From Flavobacteriaceae bacterium (GTDB taxonomy: Bacteria > Bacteroidota > Bacteroidia > Flavobacteriales > Flavobacteriaceae): 64,000 bases of DNA. This document shows, piece by piece, positions 51,587 through 60,848 of this stretch. Positions within the stretch are counted from its first letter, which is position 1. Every line of letters begins with the position of its first letter. A program made the translations under genes and the position numbers. The stretch is from NCBI GenBank assembly GCA_018402385.1, contig JAGYJA010000001.1, positions 1 to 64,000 on the forward strand. The letters are read 5' to 3'. The notes under the pieces are model-generated. The model was given only the letters and a program-made list of their open reading frames with translations, was not told the origin of the DNA and ran no database searches.

Positions 51587-53113
51587 TTAGTTTGATTTTA
51601 GTACAATTGTTTGAAGAGCTTCACCATCTATGGGGATAGTTTTTGAGAAATTTTCAAGGTGCAGGTTGAAATTTTTAGTTTGTTTTTTTTGATTCAGAAT
51701 GACTAATACAATACTTCCATCTGGATTTTGGGCTGCTGTGAGTAGAAGGTCACTATCACTACTTTCCCAGCCAATTCGCTTGGCACCGGGTCTTATGAAT
51801 TTACTGAAATGAGCCATGGTATAAAACAAAGGGGTAAAATAGACTTCATCATTTTCAGGGTCAACAATTACAGGTGCAGTGCACCAGTTTTTAAACCAGT
51901 TGGGGCCGCCTTGCTTGTCAAGCACCATATTCCAGTCAATCCATCCGTGTACCCAATTGTTTAAACAACCAATTATGTCTCTGGCATACCGATAGACTGG
52001 AACATATTTTGGGTGGAGGTGTTTTTGATCTTCTGAAGCCCAAGTCCAGCCCCAGTCTGTTGCTTCTTTTTTCCAATACCAGGCATCGTCTTTCCACACG
52101 GGTACTTGGGCATCTATACAGGCTTCGGTTTGGATTAAATAATCATTGGGTGCTTTTTGATGAGCATATTGCAGGGCCTCAGGAAATACTTCAAAGGTAC
52201 TTGCATACCAGTGAATGGCTGTTCCGTCAAAATATTTTGAAGCAGCTTCATCTGCATACATCACATCTACCCATTCTTTGAGGTGGTCACGATTTTGATC
52301 ATAGCCCAAAATTTTTACATTTTGGAGACCTTCATTTTCAAGAGTGGGTCCCAGATATGTTTTTACAAAATCGGTCATTTCTTGTGCAGTGTAATGCATA
52401 CTTTCCCAATTATTTGAGTTGCCTAAAGGCTCATTTTCAACAGTAACTCCCCAGATGTCGATACCTTCTTTTTCATAAGCTTGAATGTATTTTGCAAAAT
52501 ACAAGGCCCAGGAATCATAATATTTAGGAAGAAGTTTTCCGCCCACCCAATCGTTGTTGTCTTTCATATAAGGAGGAGCTGTCCAGGGAGAAGAAATGAT
52601 ATTGAAGCCTTCTTTAGAAATTGCTTTCGCATCTAAAATCATGGGTATGATATCATCTCTGTCTGGTTCAATGGAGAATTTTTCCAATTTTAAATCTTCA
52701 GGATCATCGGTATAGGCATACTGGCTTAATGAAAAATCACAAGAGTTAATGTGTGTGCGTGTGAGGGAGTAGTTTGCTCCACTTTCACTGAAATAAGCTT
52801 CCAAAATTTTGGTTCTGTTTTCTTGACTCAGGCGATTGAGTAAATATCCTGAAGCTTCTGTAAAGGAGCCTCCAAACCCCAGTATTTCTTGAAATGTTTT
52901 TTCGGGCTGAAGCGTTATTTTAATATCTGAATTTTCATCAGGAAAATCTAAAATAGGCACTAAATGTTTGCCGGCAGCTGATGTTTCATAGACCTCAATT
53001 TTCATTGTATTAGTTTGTTTACAACTCAACATGAATAGTATTATTAGAGATATCCAAAGCAGTTTTGGAATCCTTTTTAAAATGAAATGTGTATCGTTTA
53101 CTCTATAAATCAT
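51587..53113 (-). CDS. GH30 glycosidase lipoprotein (beta-1,6-glucan side-chain type)
   Basis: This 508-residue lipoprotein has a lipobox at FMLSC31. It has the GH30 start FGGSFTEASGYLL, acid/base Glu228 in WGVTVENEPLGN and nucleophile Glu330 in LIQTEACID. A C-terminal beta domain holds ILNQKKQTKNF. GH30 enzymes of laminarin loci remove beta-1,6-linked glucose branches, which fits this location. It lies 1 base after the GH17 lipoprotein gene and 6 bases before the symporter gene. Confidence 0.9.
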   Translation of the reverse strand: MIYRVNDTHFILKRIPKLLWISLIILFMLSCKQTNTMKIEVYETSAAGKHLVPILDFPDENSDIKITLQPEKTFQEILGFGGSFTEASGYLLNRLSQENRTKILEAYFSESGANYSLTRTHINSCDFSLSQYAYTDDPEDLKLEKFSIEPDRDDIIPMILDAKAISKEGFNIISSPWTAPPYMKDNNDWVGGKLLPKYYDSWALYFAKYIQAYEKEGIDIWGVTVENEPLGNSNNWESMHYTAQEMTDFVKTYLGPTLENEGLQNVKILGYDQNRDHLKEWVDVMYADEAASKYFDGTAIHWYASTFEVFPEALQYAHQKAPNDYLIQTEACIDAQVPVWKDDAWYWKKEATDWGWTWASEDQKHLHPKYVPVYRYARDIIGCLNNWVHGWIDWNMVLDKQGGPNWFKNWCTAPVIVDPENDEVYFTPLFYTMAHFSKFIRPGAKRIGWESSDSDLLLTAAQNPDGSIVLVILNQKKQTKNFNLHLENFSKTIPIDGEALQTIVLKSN

Positions 53114-53114
53114 T

Positions 53115-54395
53115 TTAATTTTTAGTTTTCAATTTTTGAGGTGGTGCTAGGGTTGCTTCTAAAATTTTATTTTCATCACCATTTTGGGTCTTCCTGATGG
53201 GGTTGCCATCTCTGGTGAGTCCATTAAAGAGGCCTTGATCAACCAAATCCCATAGGGCATATTTTGCTTGACCCTCAACAGTAAATAAACCAAAATGATT
53301 TTCAGAACCAGCGGGGTTTGTTGCATCTTTCCAAGGCTCATCAAAAGCTTCAAAATAAAAACAACTAATGCTGTCTTTTTGTGTCCATTCCCGCATATGA
53401 CGGTAATAAACGGCTTCTTTGTACTCGTCACAGGCTTTAGAACCATCAGGACCATAGAATCCATCTGAAGCACTTGCCCAGCCGGTTTCACCAATATGAA
53501 CTGGTTTATCAACACCCAGTGATTTCATATAATCAATGACAGATTGATACTGCGTTTGTGCATAGGCTTTTGCCCTTAGCATCGCTTTATCAATTTTTTC
53601 TATTTCACTAAGGTTGACTTCTTCAACAGGAGTATTCCAAAATCCCGGGTTGTAGTGGGTATCGTGCATGGGATAGGTATGCATCATTATGAAATCTACA
53701 GCTTGAATGAGTTTTTCCAAATCAGGGACGTGATAGGATGCAGCACCACCTCCCCAGGAAGCAAAATTGTCTGAACTGGTTATCCACAAATCTTCAGTTA
53801 GTTTTCCTTCTTTCTTTAGGTCTTGTAGATAGTTGACCCATTTGAGAATCACTCCCGGCTGCACATAGTAGCTTTCTGCCCATTTTACCATAGCTTCATT
53901 CCCCACAGCTATTACTTTTACAATATCTGGGTATTGATTGGCTAGCTCAACAGCGCGGTTTATCTCCCACTCATTGTTTTCATCTTCTTCATTGTGATTT
54001 GGATTGTCTGTAAAAGCGTTTTTACAATTTATCCAGGCACCTAAAACCACATACATTTCAAAACCTGGATTTTCTGTTTTTAATTGGTGAATGGCTTCCA
54101 AAACATTTGAAGCGTGGGGTTTATGGAGTTTGTAGGTGCGTAAAAGATGAATTCCCATAGCTTCCAATATTTTCATGTCCTCTTTTAATTGCTCCACTGT
54201 GGGTTCTATATCGTGATTGGCATCGCGATAGCCGCCAAAGGATATGGCTTGATATTTAGGATTGCCGAGAATTTCTGAAGCGTTTAATTGAGATTGTTCA
54301 TTCATTTGAGGAGTGGCTTTTTTACAAGAAACAATTAGGAGCATTAATAACAAATAGCCCGAAAGTTTGTAAATTATGAGGTTCATTGGTCTCAT
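53115..54395 (-). CDS. GH17 beta-1,3-glucanase lipoprotein
   Basis: An ATG at 54395 overlaps the GH149 stop as ATGA, so translation is probably coupled; a second ATG lies three codons later. The lipobox is LLIVSCKK (Cys24), placing the enzyme on the periplasmic or outer face. GH17 catalytic residues are Glu167 in IAVGNEAMVKW and Glu303 in HIGETGWAS, and EAFDEPWKD follows. The barrel is about 420 residues. It is the exported counterpart of the two cytoplasmic GH17 enzymes of the same operon. Confidence 0.87.
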   Translation of the reverse strand: MRPMNLIIYKLSGYLLLMLLIVSCKKATPQMNEQSQLNASEILGNPKYQAISFGGYRDANHDIEPTVEQLKEDMKILEAMGIHLLRTYKLHKPHASNVLEAIHQLKTENPGFEMYVVLGAWINCKNAFTDNPNHNEEDENNEWEINRAVELANQYPDIVKVIAVGNEAMVKWAESYYVQPGVILKWVNYLQDLKKEGKLTEDLWITSSDNFASWGGGAASYHVPDLEKLIQAVDFIMMHTYPMHDTHYNPGFWNTPVEEVNLSEIEKIDKAMLRAKAYAQTQYQSVIDYMKSLGVDKPVHIGETGWASASDGFYGPDGSKACDEYKEAVYYRHMREWTQKDSISCFYFEAFDEPWKDATNPAGSENHFGLFTVEGQAKYALWDLVDQGLFNGLTRDGNPIRKTQNGDENKILEATLAPPQKLKTKN

Positions 54396-57300
54396 TTTAA
54401 ACAATTTGAGGTTAAAAACACTTCAATTTTTATAATAGTACCAGTTCTTTTGAATACGTTATTACTGTTTTCTTCATCAAGTTGCAGCGATGTAAATTTT
54501 GAGGTATTTCCATCAGCAAAAGTGACGGTAATGGTTTCTTCATTACTTAAAATATAAATGATGGGAATTTGGCAATAAGTAAATGCTAACGAACCGGCTT
54601 CCAAATGTATTTGCTGTTTGTTTTGATGAATATCAATAAAAGAAAACACGGCAGATTCTTTAAGAAACTCTTCATTTTTGCGCAACAAACAAGGATGAAA
54701 ATAAAGCTTTCCATCTTTTACAAAAATACCCAATTCCCCAAAACGGCTGAGCATATCTTCCTTTACTTGCCCGGTCATTCCGGGTTGTTGAGCTCCTTTT
54801 CCTGATGGGGTATGAGAATAAGGGTCTGTTGGAAAAGCACCATACAGTTTTGGAGATTTATGCACTCCAATGCCTTCGTTGATTTCATAATAGTGTTCCA
54901 AAAGCTTGCCAACAACTTCGGCACTTTCGTTTTCACGAATTGCTTTTAAACAACATTCTTGAACTGCAAGTTGTAATTTTGAAACCATGTGCCAGTAAAT
55001 GGAGCCTAAGCCTTCATAACCGTAAAAGGTTCCAGACCTTCCTGTAAACTCTTTATGGTTAAAAACAGTTTCAAATAGTTGTAATACTTGAGAGCGTTCT
55101 TTTTCAATCAGACGGGCATATTTTGTATTATTTAGGGATTCAAGTGTTTTATTTAAAACTTGGGCATTGTTGAAATTTCCATTAAAGTGATAGTTGCCAT
55201 TGATATCTTTTTCTACAATTTGTGTGTTAGAGTCCTTTATCATTTGAAGTAACAACTCTGAGCTTTCAACTTTTTCCTTTGGGAGTATATTTTTTTCTAA
55301 AAAGGAGGGCAATTCTTTGTTTGGATATAAAATGTAACTGTACTGGTCGGGTCTGAAGAGTTTACTGTTTTTAAGAGCATTGAGCACATCAAGGCTTTCT
55401 TTTGAGGATAAATACCCCGAACTCAAAACGGCCACTTGACCTTCCAGCATTTCGTTTAAATAAGAAACTTTAATTTCATTGTTTTCGGTTATCGTCATTA
55501 AATTATATGCGTGGTAAAGGTTGTCTGTTCTTTTGTTTGCTAAAATTGTGTGGTCAATAAATTTGAGTGTCGTTTCAATAAAAGCACTTAGGTTACTAAG
55601 CTCCAAAGCACCTTTTCTTCCAGAGAATGCATTTTTGTATATCGATGTCCTGTAAGAAGAAGCAGCCTGACCCAGACCGTCAAGAAATAATTTTCTTTCG
55701 GAGTCATTTAATTTTTTTTCAATAAATGCTTCATTGGTTTTAAGGGTTTGATGCGCTTTTTCAAAGTATGTGAGTAGCTCCTGAGAAATAGCTACTTGGC
55801 TGTGATTTGTATTAGTAATGATTCTATGGAAAAATTTTAAAAAACGTCTCAAATAATAAAGTGTAACCATCGAAACACCATTTCCAACCAAGGCATTGTT
55901 AGCATCGTTCCATTCAGGTCTTTGCGTGTTGAGCCAAATGCCTGCTTCGGGAATAAAATTTGAAACTTTTGCAAGAATAGTGGCTAGCATTTTTTCAATA
56001 AAATTGACTTTGCAGATAAACATATTCTCATCTCTGAGTAAAAAACCATCGGCTCCTAATTCTTGCTTTTTGATGTTGAGTTTTTCATCAAGCTCATAGT
56101 CAAATTCTATGGTGTCCTTTGGGTTTTTTAGAAGGTCTTCATAAGATTTTATTTTATAAGGTACATTGGCATAAACAAAAAGGTCTTTAGAAATAAAACC
56201 TTGTAATGTTCCGGGTTTATGATTTTCCTGTAATTCTAAGAATTTTAATAAATAGATGATTTGATGGTCACCCCAGTAGCCAATATAAGACCAGGGGTCG
56301 TTTTCTTCAATGACCTCCCAGTCAAAGCCATCTTTGGTTACCCTGTAAGGATTGTATCCGTCAAAAGTGGTGGCATTGAGAAATTTGTGAATCATACTCT
56401 CAATAAATTCAGGATAAGAAATTGCAAGAGCTTCCCAGTTTTGAAAAATATCTCTCCAGTTGCCTTCATAATCTAAAATTTTTGAGCCATCAACTTCATT
56501 GCGTGTATTGATAGAAAATTTATTCCAAGGTCTGCTTGGGTCACCATGTCTGCGACTAAATTTAAGAGGCATATACTCCAGACAAAGTCTTCTAAAGTTT
56601 TTATCCTCACTCTCATAACCCATTTTTTTGAGTGTTGAAAGATTGAAGGTGTTGGGGAGTTTTTGTAAAGTTTTTTCAGTAGTACGGGATACTTTTTTAT
56701 TGGCATTAGCGAGGTATTGTTCAAAGTCCCATTTTTCTATTTGATAATTGTTATCAAAAATACCGCCTCTCATTATATTGAATAGGGTATTTGCAAGGTG
56801 TCTGGTATCTCTTGCAGTATCTGAAGTGATTTGTAATGCATCTGAAGACGCTACCAGTTTTATGAGCTTTTGAGTGCCCAATTCAATATCTTCAAGGACT
56901 TGTTGATGCAATTTTGAATTATTTTTGATTTGATGAACAAGTGAAGCAATGGCACTGTGGTTTTGATTCACATCAGCAATAAGCATCCAGTCAGTTTGAG
57001 ATTTTGCTTCAATTTTAATTTTTTTATGAATAAAATAGGCACCTTTTTCTGCCTTTATATCGTTTTCAGAAATGAGGTTTTTACCTTTTCTAAAATCTTC
57101 CAGTTGTAAATTTGATAGTAAATAAGTGGGGTTTTCTAGTCCAACAGACCATACTACATTAGCTTTTAAGGCTTCACTAGGCTCAGCTTTGTCAACAATA
57201 ATGGCGCTTAATGCGAAAATGCCTAAACCACTGCTTTGCTCCAGTTCACTTCTTTTGTAAGCATCTACGAGATTACTGCTTTGATTTTGCAGATCTGCAC

Positions 57301-57868
57301 TCACGCCATAAGGCATTATATTTTGAATGCCATCTAAGAGTGTGATATTTTGCTCATATTCATAATGATTGAGTAGTGTCGATTTTCTAACAAAACCAAA
57401 TTTATCTGAAGAATTCCAATGATACCTGAAGGTGAGACCTAAATCGTGATTGACTTCTTCAAAAATAATTTTGTTCCCATATCGATTTTTGTACAGGTTT
57501 CTGGCAATTTGAAATTTTGATTTGGTCCTTTTGGAAAAGGGCTCCCACAAGGAAACTCCACCATCGTTTCGTACTAAAAAAAGTGTCTTACTTCCAGTAG
57601 TTCCAGCAGACTCAGTGACTTTATCATCTGTATAATAAGGAAATAAAGCATTGTCACTATTTTTTCTGCCAGCTGTGATACCCCCGTTACTTGAAATAAA
57701 CATCCAGTGATTTGAGTCACTTACGATACTCATAAAAAAAGGACGCATTACATCACTATTACTTATTTTGTAATAATATTCATTGTTGATTTCTACAAAA
57801 TTGAGTTCACTTTTACTATTTAAGTTTGAGAAGTTTTGTTCTTTTATATCTATAGATGGGTTGCTCAT
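54392..57868 (-). CDS. GH149-like beta-1,3-oligoglucan phosphorylase
   Basis: This 1158-residue protein without signal peptide has the order of inverting sugar phosphorylases related to GH94. An N-terminal beta-sandwich is followed by an alpha/alpha barrel (~residues 330-1000). Conserved sites include GNWRDIFQNWEAL (~469-481), WSYIGYWGDHQIIYLLKF and the loop PEWNDANNALVG (651-662; D655 is the likely acid). The length of about 1150 fits GH149 better than GH94. Such enzymes cut beta-1,3-gluco-oligosaccharides with phosphate to give glucose 1-phosphate. It is first in the operon with GH17, GH30 and the symporter, with a terminator upstream. Family placement is by pattern; GH94 or GH161 is the alternative. 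Confidence 0.78.
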   Translation of the reverse strand: MSNPSIDIKEQNFSNLNSKSELNFVEINNEYYYKISNSDVMRPFFMSIVSDSNHWMFISSNGGITAGRKNSDNALFPYYTDDKVTESAGTTGSKTLFLVRNDGGVSLWEPFSKRTKSKFQIARNLYKNRYGNKIIFEEVNHDLGLTFRYHWNSSDKFGFVRKSTLLNHYEYEQNITLLDGIQNIMPYGVSADLQNQSSNLVDAYKRSELEQSSGLGIFALSAIIVDKAEPSEALKANVVWSVGLENPTYLLSNLQLEDFRKGKNLISENDIKAEKGAYFIHKKIKIEAKSQTDWMLIADVNQNHSAIASLVHQIKNNSKLHQQVLEDIELGTQKLIKLVASSDALQITSDTARDTRHLANTLFNIMRGGIFDNNYQIEKWDFEQYLANANKKVSRTTEKTLQKLPNTFNLSTLKKMGYESEDKNFRRLCLEYMPLKFSRRHGDPSRPWNKFSINTRNEVDGSKILDYEGNWRDIFQNWEALAISYPEFIESMIHKFLNATTFDGYNPYRVTKDGFDWEVIEENDPWSYIGYWGDHQIIYLLKFLELQENHKPGTLQGFISKDLFVYANVPYKIKSYEDLLKNPKDTIEFDYELDEKLNIKKQELGADGFLLRDENMFICKVNFIEKMLATILAKVSNFIPEAGIWLNTQRPEWNDANNALVGNGVSMVTLYYLRRFLKFFHRIITNTNHSQVAISQELLTYFEKAHQTLKTNEAFIEKKLNDSERKLFLDGLGQAASSYRTSIYKNAFSGRKGALELSNLSAFIETTLKFIDHTILANKRTDNLYHAYNLMTITENNEIKVSYLNEMLEGQVAVLSSGYLSSKESLDVLNALKNSKLFRPDQYSYILYPNKELPSFLEKNILPKEKVESSELLLQMIKDSNTQIVEKDINGNYHFNGNFNNAQVLNKTLESLNNTKYARLIEKERSQVLQLFETVFNHKEFTGRSGTFYGYEGLGSIYWHMVSKLQLAVQECCLKAIRENESAEVVGKLLEHYYEINEGIGVHKSPKLYGAFPTDPYSHTPSGKGAQQPGMTGQVKEDMLSRFGELGIFVKDGKLYFHPCLLRKNEEFLKESAVFSFIDIHQNKQQIHLEAGSLAFTYCQIPIIYILSNEETITVTFADGNTSKFTSLQLDEENSNNVFKRTGTIIKIEVFLTSNCLK

Positions 57869-57946
57869 TCTTATGTTTTTTAAAAAATCTAAATCGGTTT
57901 TCTAATAGTTATCTAAAAACCTTTAAAACAATACTATTTCTATTAA

Positions 57947-57977
57947 AAAGGCCGGGGAAATATGTCTCCGACCTTTT
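57947..57977 (-). terminator. Terminator between the GH16 and GH149 units
   Basis: On minus AGGTCGG...CCGGCCT forms a stem (one G-U pair) followed by TTTTTA, after the GH16 stop (58036) and before the GH149 start (57868). It separates two transcription units of the glucan locus. Confidence 0.7.
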
Positions 57978-58035
57978 CTCTGGATATCAAATTAAATTTG
58001 AGGTTAAAAATTTTGGATGAGGACTTATAAAAGAC

Positions 58036-58848
58036 CTATTCATAAACTCTAATGTAGTCCACAAGCATGGTTTGTGGAAATTGAGTTTCTGCATTTGGTG
58101 GTCCCACAAAGGATCCCCCAACTGCCACATTCATAATAATATAAAAGGGATGATCAAAAACCCATTCCCCGGGAACATCTTCAGGAGTTATTCTGTTATA
58201 TAAAGCGTCATCTACATAAAAGTTAACAAAATCTGGACCCCATTCAATTCCAAAAACATGGAAACCGGTGTCAAATCTATCGTTCTCTAAAATATAGCTT
58301 TTAGTGACTGCCTCCCCGGCAGAATAACCCGGGCCGTGTAAGCTTCCAAGAACTTTTGTGGGTTCTTGTCCTCTGTATTCCATAATGTCAATTTCACCGC
58401 AAAGTGGCCATGTGTTTTCTTCACAATCATTTCCTAAAAGCCAAAACGCAGGCCAAATTCCTTGACCCCAAGGCAATTGAATCCTAGCCTCAAAACGGCC
58501 ATATTGCTTTTCAAATAAACCTTGAGTTTTAATTCTTGCAGATGTGAAATTTGCTCCCTCAAAAGATTCCTCACGTGCTGTGATGTGAAGCAAGCCATTT
58601 TCAATCTTTACATTTTCTGGTCGGTCTGTGTAATACTGTAGCTCATTATTTCCCCAACCATTATCGCCTCTGCCAATATCAAAAGTCCAAAGAGCACTAT
58701 TTAAAGCGCCATCTGTATCAAACTCATCGGAGACAACAATATTTTTAAAGTTGTTAACCACCTCTTGAGACTCGTCTGTTGAGCAACTTATGAGCACAGT
58801 AATACAAAGTGCAATCAAAGCAAAGGCGTTTAGAAATCTATTTTTCAT
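58036..58848 (-). CDS. GH16 laminarinase lipoprotein
   Basis: An ATG at 58848 gives 270 residues with lipobox VLISCSTD (Cys22). The jelly-roll catalytic domain shows GEIDIMEYRG with Glu152, Asp154 and Glu157, the GH16 active site. WPAFWLLGND and VDYIRVYE at the end are typical of beta-1,3-glucanases. It should cut laminarin internally at the cell surface. It follows the glycan-binding lipoprotein gene by 21 bases. Confidence 0.93.
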   Translation of the reverse strand: MKNRFLNAFALIALCITVLISCSTDESQEVVNNFKNIVVSDEFDTDGALNSALWTFDIGRGDNGWGNNELQYYTDRPENVKIENGLLHITAREESFEGANFTSARIKTQGLFEKQYGRFEARIQLPWGQGIWPAFWLLGNDCEENTWPLCGEIDIMEYRGQEPTKVLGSLHGPGYSAGEAVTKSYILENDRFDTGFHVFGIEWGPDFVNFYVDDALYNRITPEDVPGEWVFDHPFYIIMNVAVGGSFVGPPNAETQFPQTMLVDYIRVYE

Positions 58849-58869
58849 AGTCAAAATTTTATAATTATA

Positions 58870-60780
58870 TTATTCAATTATTTGTATGTCGTCATAATAG
58901 TATGAACTTCCATCGCCCGGTAAATCAGGAACAAATTCAAAGAATACTACTATTCTCACAAAGTCTGCATTTGTATTTGAGTTACTAAAGTCCCATTCCA
59001 GTTCTTCCCATTCATTGATAGTTGTTGTATTTGCATCCAACTCAATTCCTACTGAATTATCTGCGTTTTCCAAGCGCACTCTCACGGGAATACCACTTTT
59101 TGGTGACCAGACTTTCATCCTGAGTTTTTGTGAACTTGAAAAGTCTATGGGTGCATCCAGATTGAGTAGTGTCCCGGCAAAAAATTGAGCACCCGCTGTT
59201 TTGGTGGTTCTCATAACTTTGGAGGTGGGATTGATACCACTAGGGTCTGGATTGTCTATGATTGCAGAATCGGCTCCTTCAAAACCTAAAAAGTCATAAG
59301 TGAGAGTTGTTGATTCAAAGCCTATAGGCAGTGCTACCTGAGAAGCTCCTGAATCATCAACGTTTGGTGATGGTTCTATTACGTCATTGTAAAAATAAAT
59401 ATTGTCTAAATAAAAACTTTCTAAAGTCGAGGCGTTAACATTTTCTAAGATAATTAAGCCTAAATGGTTTTTATTTGTTAGAGTGAGTGGAATTTCAAGT
59501 GTGCTCCAGGTATTTGATTCAAAATGTGATGAATTGAAGAAAACTTGTTGAAAGGTATCATCGCCACCGCCATCTTGTTGATCTGCTCCAAAATCACGTA
59601 TAGTTATTAATAAATCAAGGTTGGAAGGGACTTCTCCCGGTATGTACATATTAAGGTGTAAGTTAGGATAAGTTGTTGCGTCTACTGTTGGATTTGAAAA
59701 TTGAATTCCAACAAAATTAAAATTGTAGTAATTTAAAATATCATCACCGTTAACATTAAAGTCAGCTGAAAGTGTTGTTTGGAATGGCTCCCAGTATCCA
59801 TTAAAAAAATCAACAGGCACATTATTGTATTGGTTGCTAAAAATAGAAATCACATTTTCCGGATTTCTTGTTGGTATGGGTGCAAGTTCAAATTCTCCAA
59901 GCGATTCTAAAGTTAGTGAACCTGTAGCGGGCACATCTCCTAGGGTTGCAGTAATGACAGTTGTTCCTGCTCCAATGATGTTTATTTCGCCGGTTTCACT
60001 TACGGTGGCTACACCAAGATTTGATGAAGTAAATTCAAAATAAGCCGGAGCAGCAGCTACTGTTTGATTTATTCCATTTCCGAGATTGAAGGTTTGTGTT
60101 AATCCACTCACTGTTGTTGAAGCGCCGTTAAACGATTGTTGAAACTGGTCTTCACCATTAAAAATTTTGGGCTGTGGTTGAGCGATTGTTCCCAGTTTTT
60201 CATATTTTATTTCATCAATCCAAAAGGTATAACCATTTCCATCCTCAGGTCCCTCTGCATACCAAAAAAGTCCTTTTTCCTGAGTTAATTTTGAAGGGTC
60301 TGGAAGGGGAATGGTATATTTTTGCCAATTGGTTGTTAATTGTAAATTTTGGAGTGATGTCAAAAACTTATTTTCTCCAAAATCTTGACCAAAACCAATT
60401 TCATTGATAGTTCCTGCTGTCGTGGCTTTTGCCCAAAAAGTTAATGCATCATATTCTGTTAAATCTCTACCTCCAAAATCAGGAAAAATAGCTCCGGCAA
60501 AGGCGCCCAATGGGTCACCCACATTGGGAACATCAAAGCGCATGGAAGCGGTGCCTTCAAATTTCTCATTTGTGTCAACAGAAAATGCATCTGGTCTTGA
60601 ACCGGCAAAAGGCAGGTATTCAAGACCGGCACTGAAGCCATCAATAAATACTAAGGGATTGTTTGAAAACGTGGCTTCTAATGCTTCGTCTGTAAGGTCT
60701 CTTTCACAACTCAGTGTTAGGATAGCAAGAAATCCTAATGCTAGCGTGATTTTGAAATTATTTTTTAATCTATTTTCCAT
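58870..60780 (-). CDS. Surface glycan-binding lipoprotein with Ig-like and sandwich modules
   Basis: An ATG at 60780 gives 636 residues (MENRLKNNFKITLALGFLAI) with lipobox LTLSC. An upstream in-frame extension is rejected. Modules in order are a first sandwich domain (~residues 35-195; AGTINEIGFGQDFGE, FWIDEIKYE), an Ig/BIG2-like domain (~205-300), and a middle module of the NPENVISIFSNQYNNVPVDFF type (~310-470). A last module (~485-636) ends YYYDDIQIIE. The middle module is related to those in the large T9SS protein. No catalytic residues were seen. It fits the surface glycan-binding protein of a laminarin locus. Confidence 0.8.
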   Translation of the reverse strand: MENRLKNNFKITLALGFLAILTLSCERDLTDEALEATFSNNPLVFIDGFSAGLEYLPFAGSRPDAFSVDTNEKFEGTASMRFDVPNVGDPLGAFAGAIFPDFGGRDLTEYDALTFWAKATTAGTINEIGFGQDFGENKFLTSLQNLQLTTNWQKYTIPLPDPSKLTQEKGLFWYAEGPEDGNGYTFWIDEIKYEKLGTIAQPQPKIFNGEDQFQQSFNGASTTVSGLTQTFNLGNGINQTVAAAPAYFEFTSSNLGVATVSETGEINIIGAGTTVITATLGDVPATGSLTLESLGEFELAPIPTRNPENVISIFSNQYNNVPVDFFNGYWEPFQTTLSADFNVNGDDILNYYNFNFVGIQFSNPTVDATTYPNLHLNMYIPGEVPSNLDLLITIRDFGADQQDGGGDDTFQQVFFNSSHFESNTWSTLEIPLTLTNKNHLGLIILENVNASTLESFYLDNIYFYNDVIEPSPNVDDSGASQVALPIGFESTTLTYDFLGFEGADSAIIDNPDPSGINPTSKVMRTTKTAGAQFFAGTLLNLDAPIDFSSSQKLRMKVWSPKSGIPVRVRLENADNSVGIELDANTTTINEWEELEWDFSNSNTNADFVRIVVFFEFVPDLPGDGSSYYYDDIQIIE

Positions 60781-60848
60781 TTGTTTATAGTATTTTTTTG
60801 CAGTACTTCTAGTTAGTAATTCAGGCAGTACTGAAAAGATTATCATTA

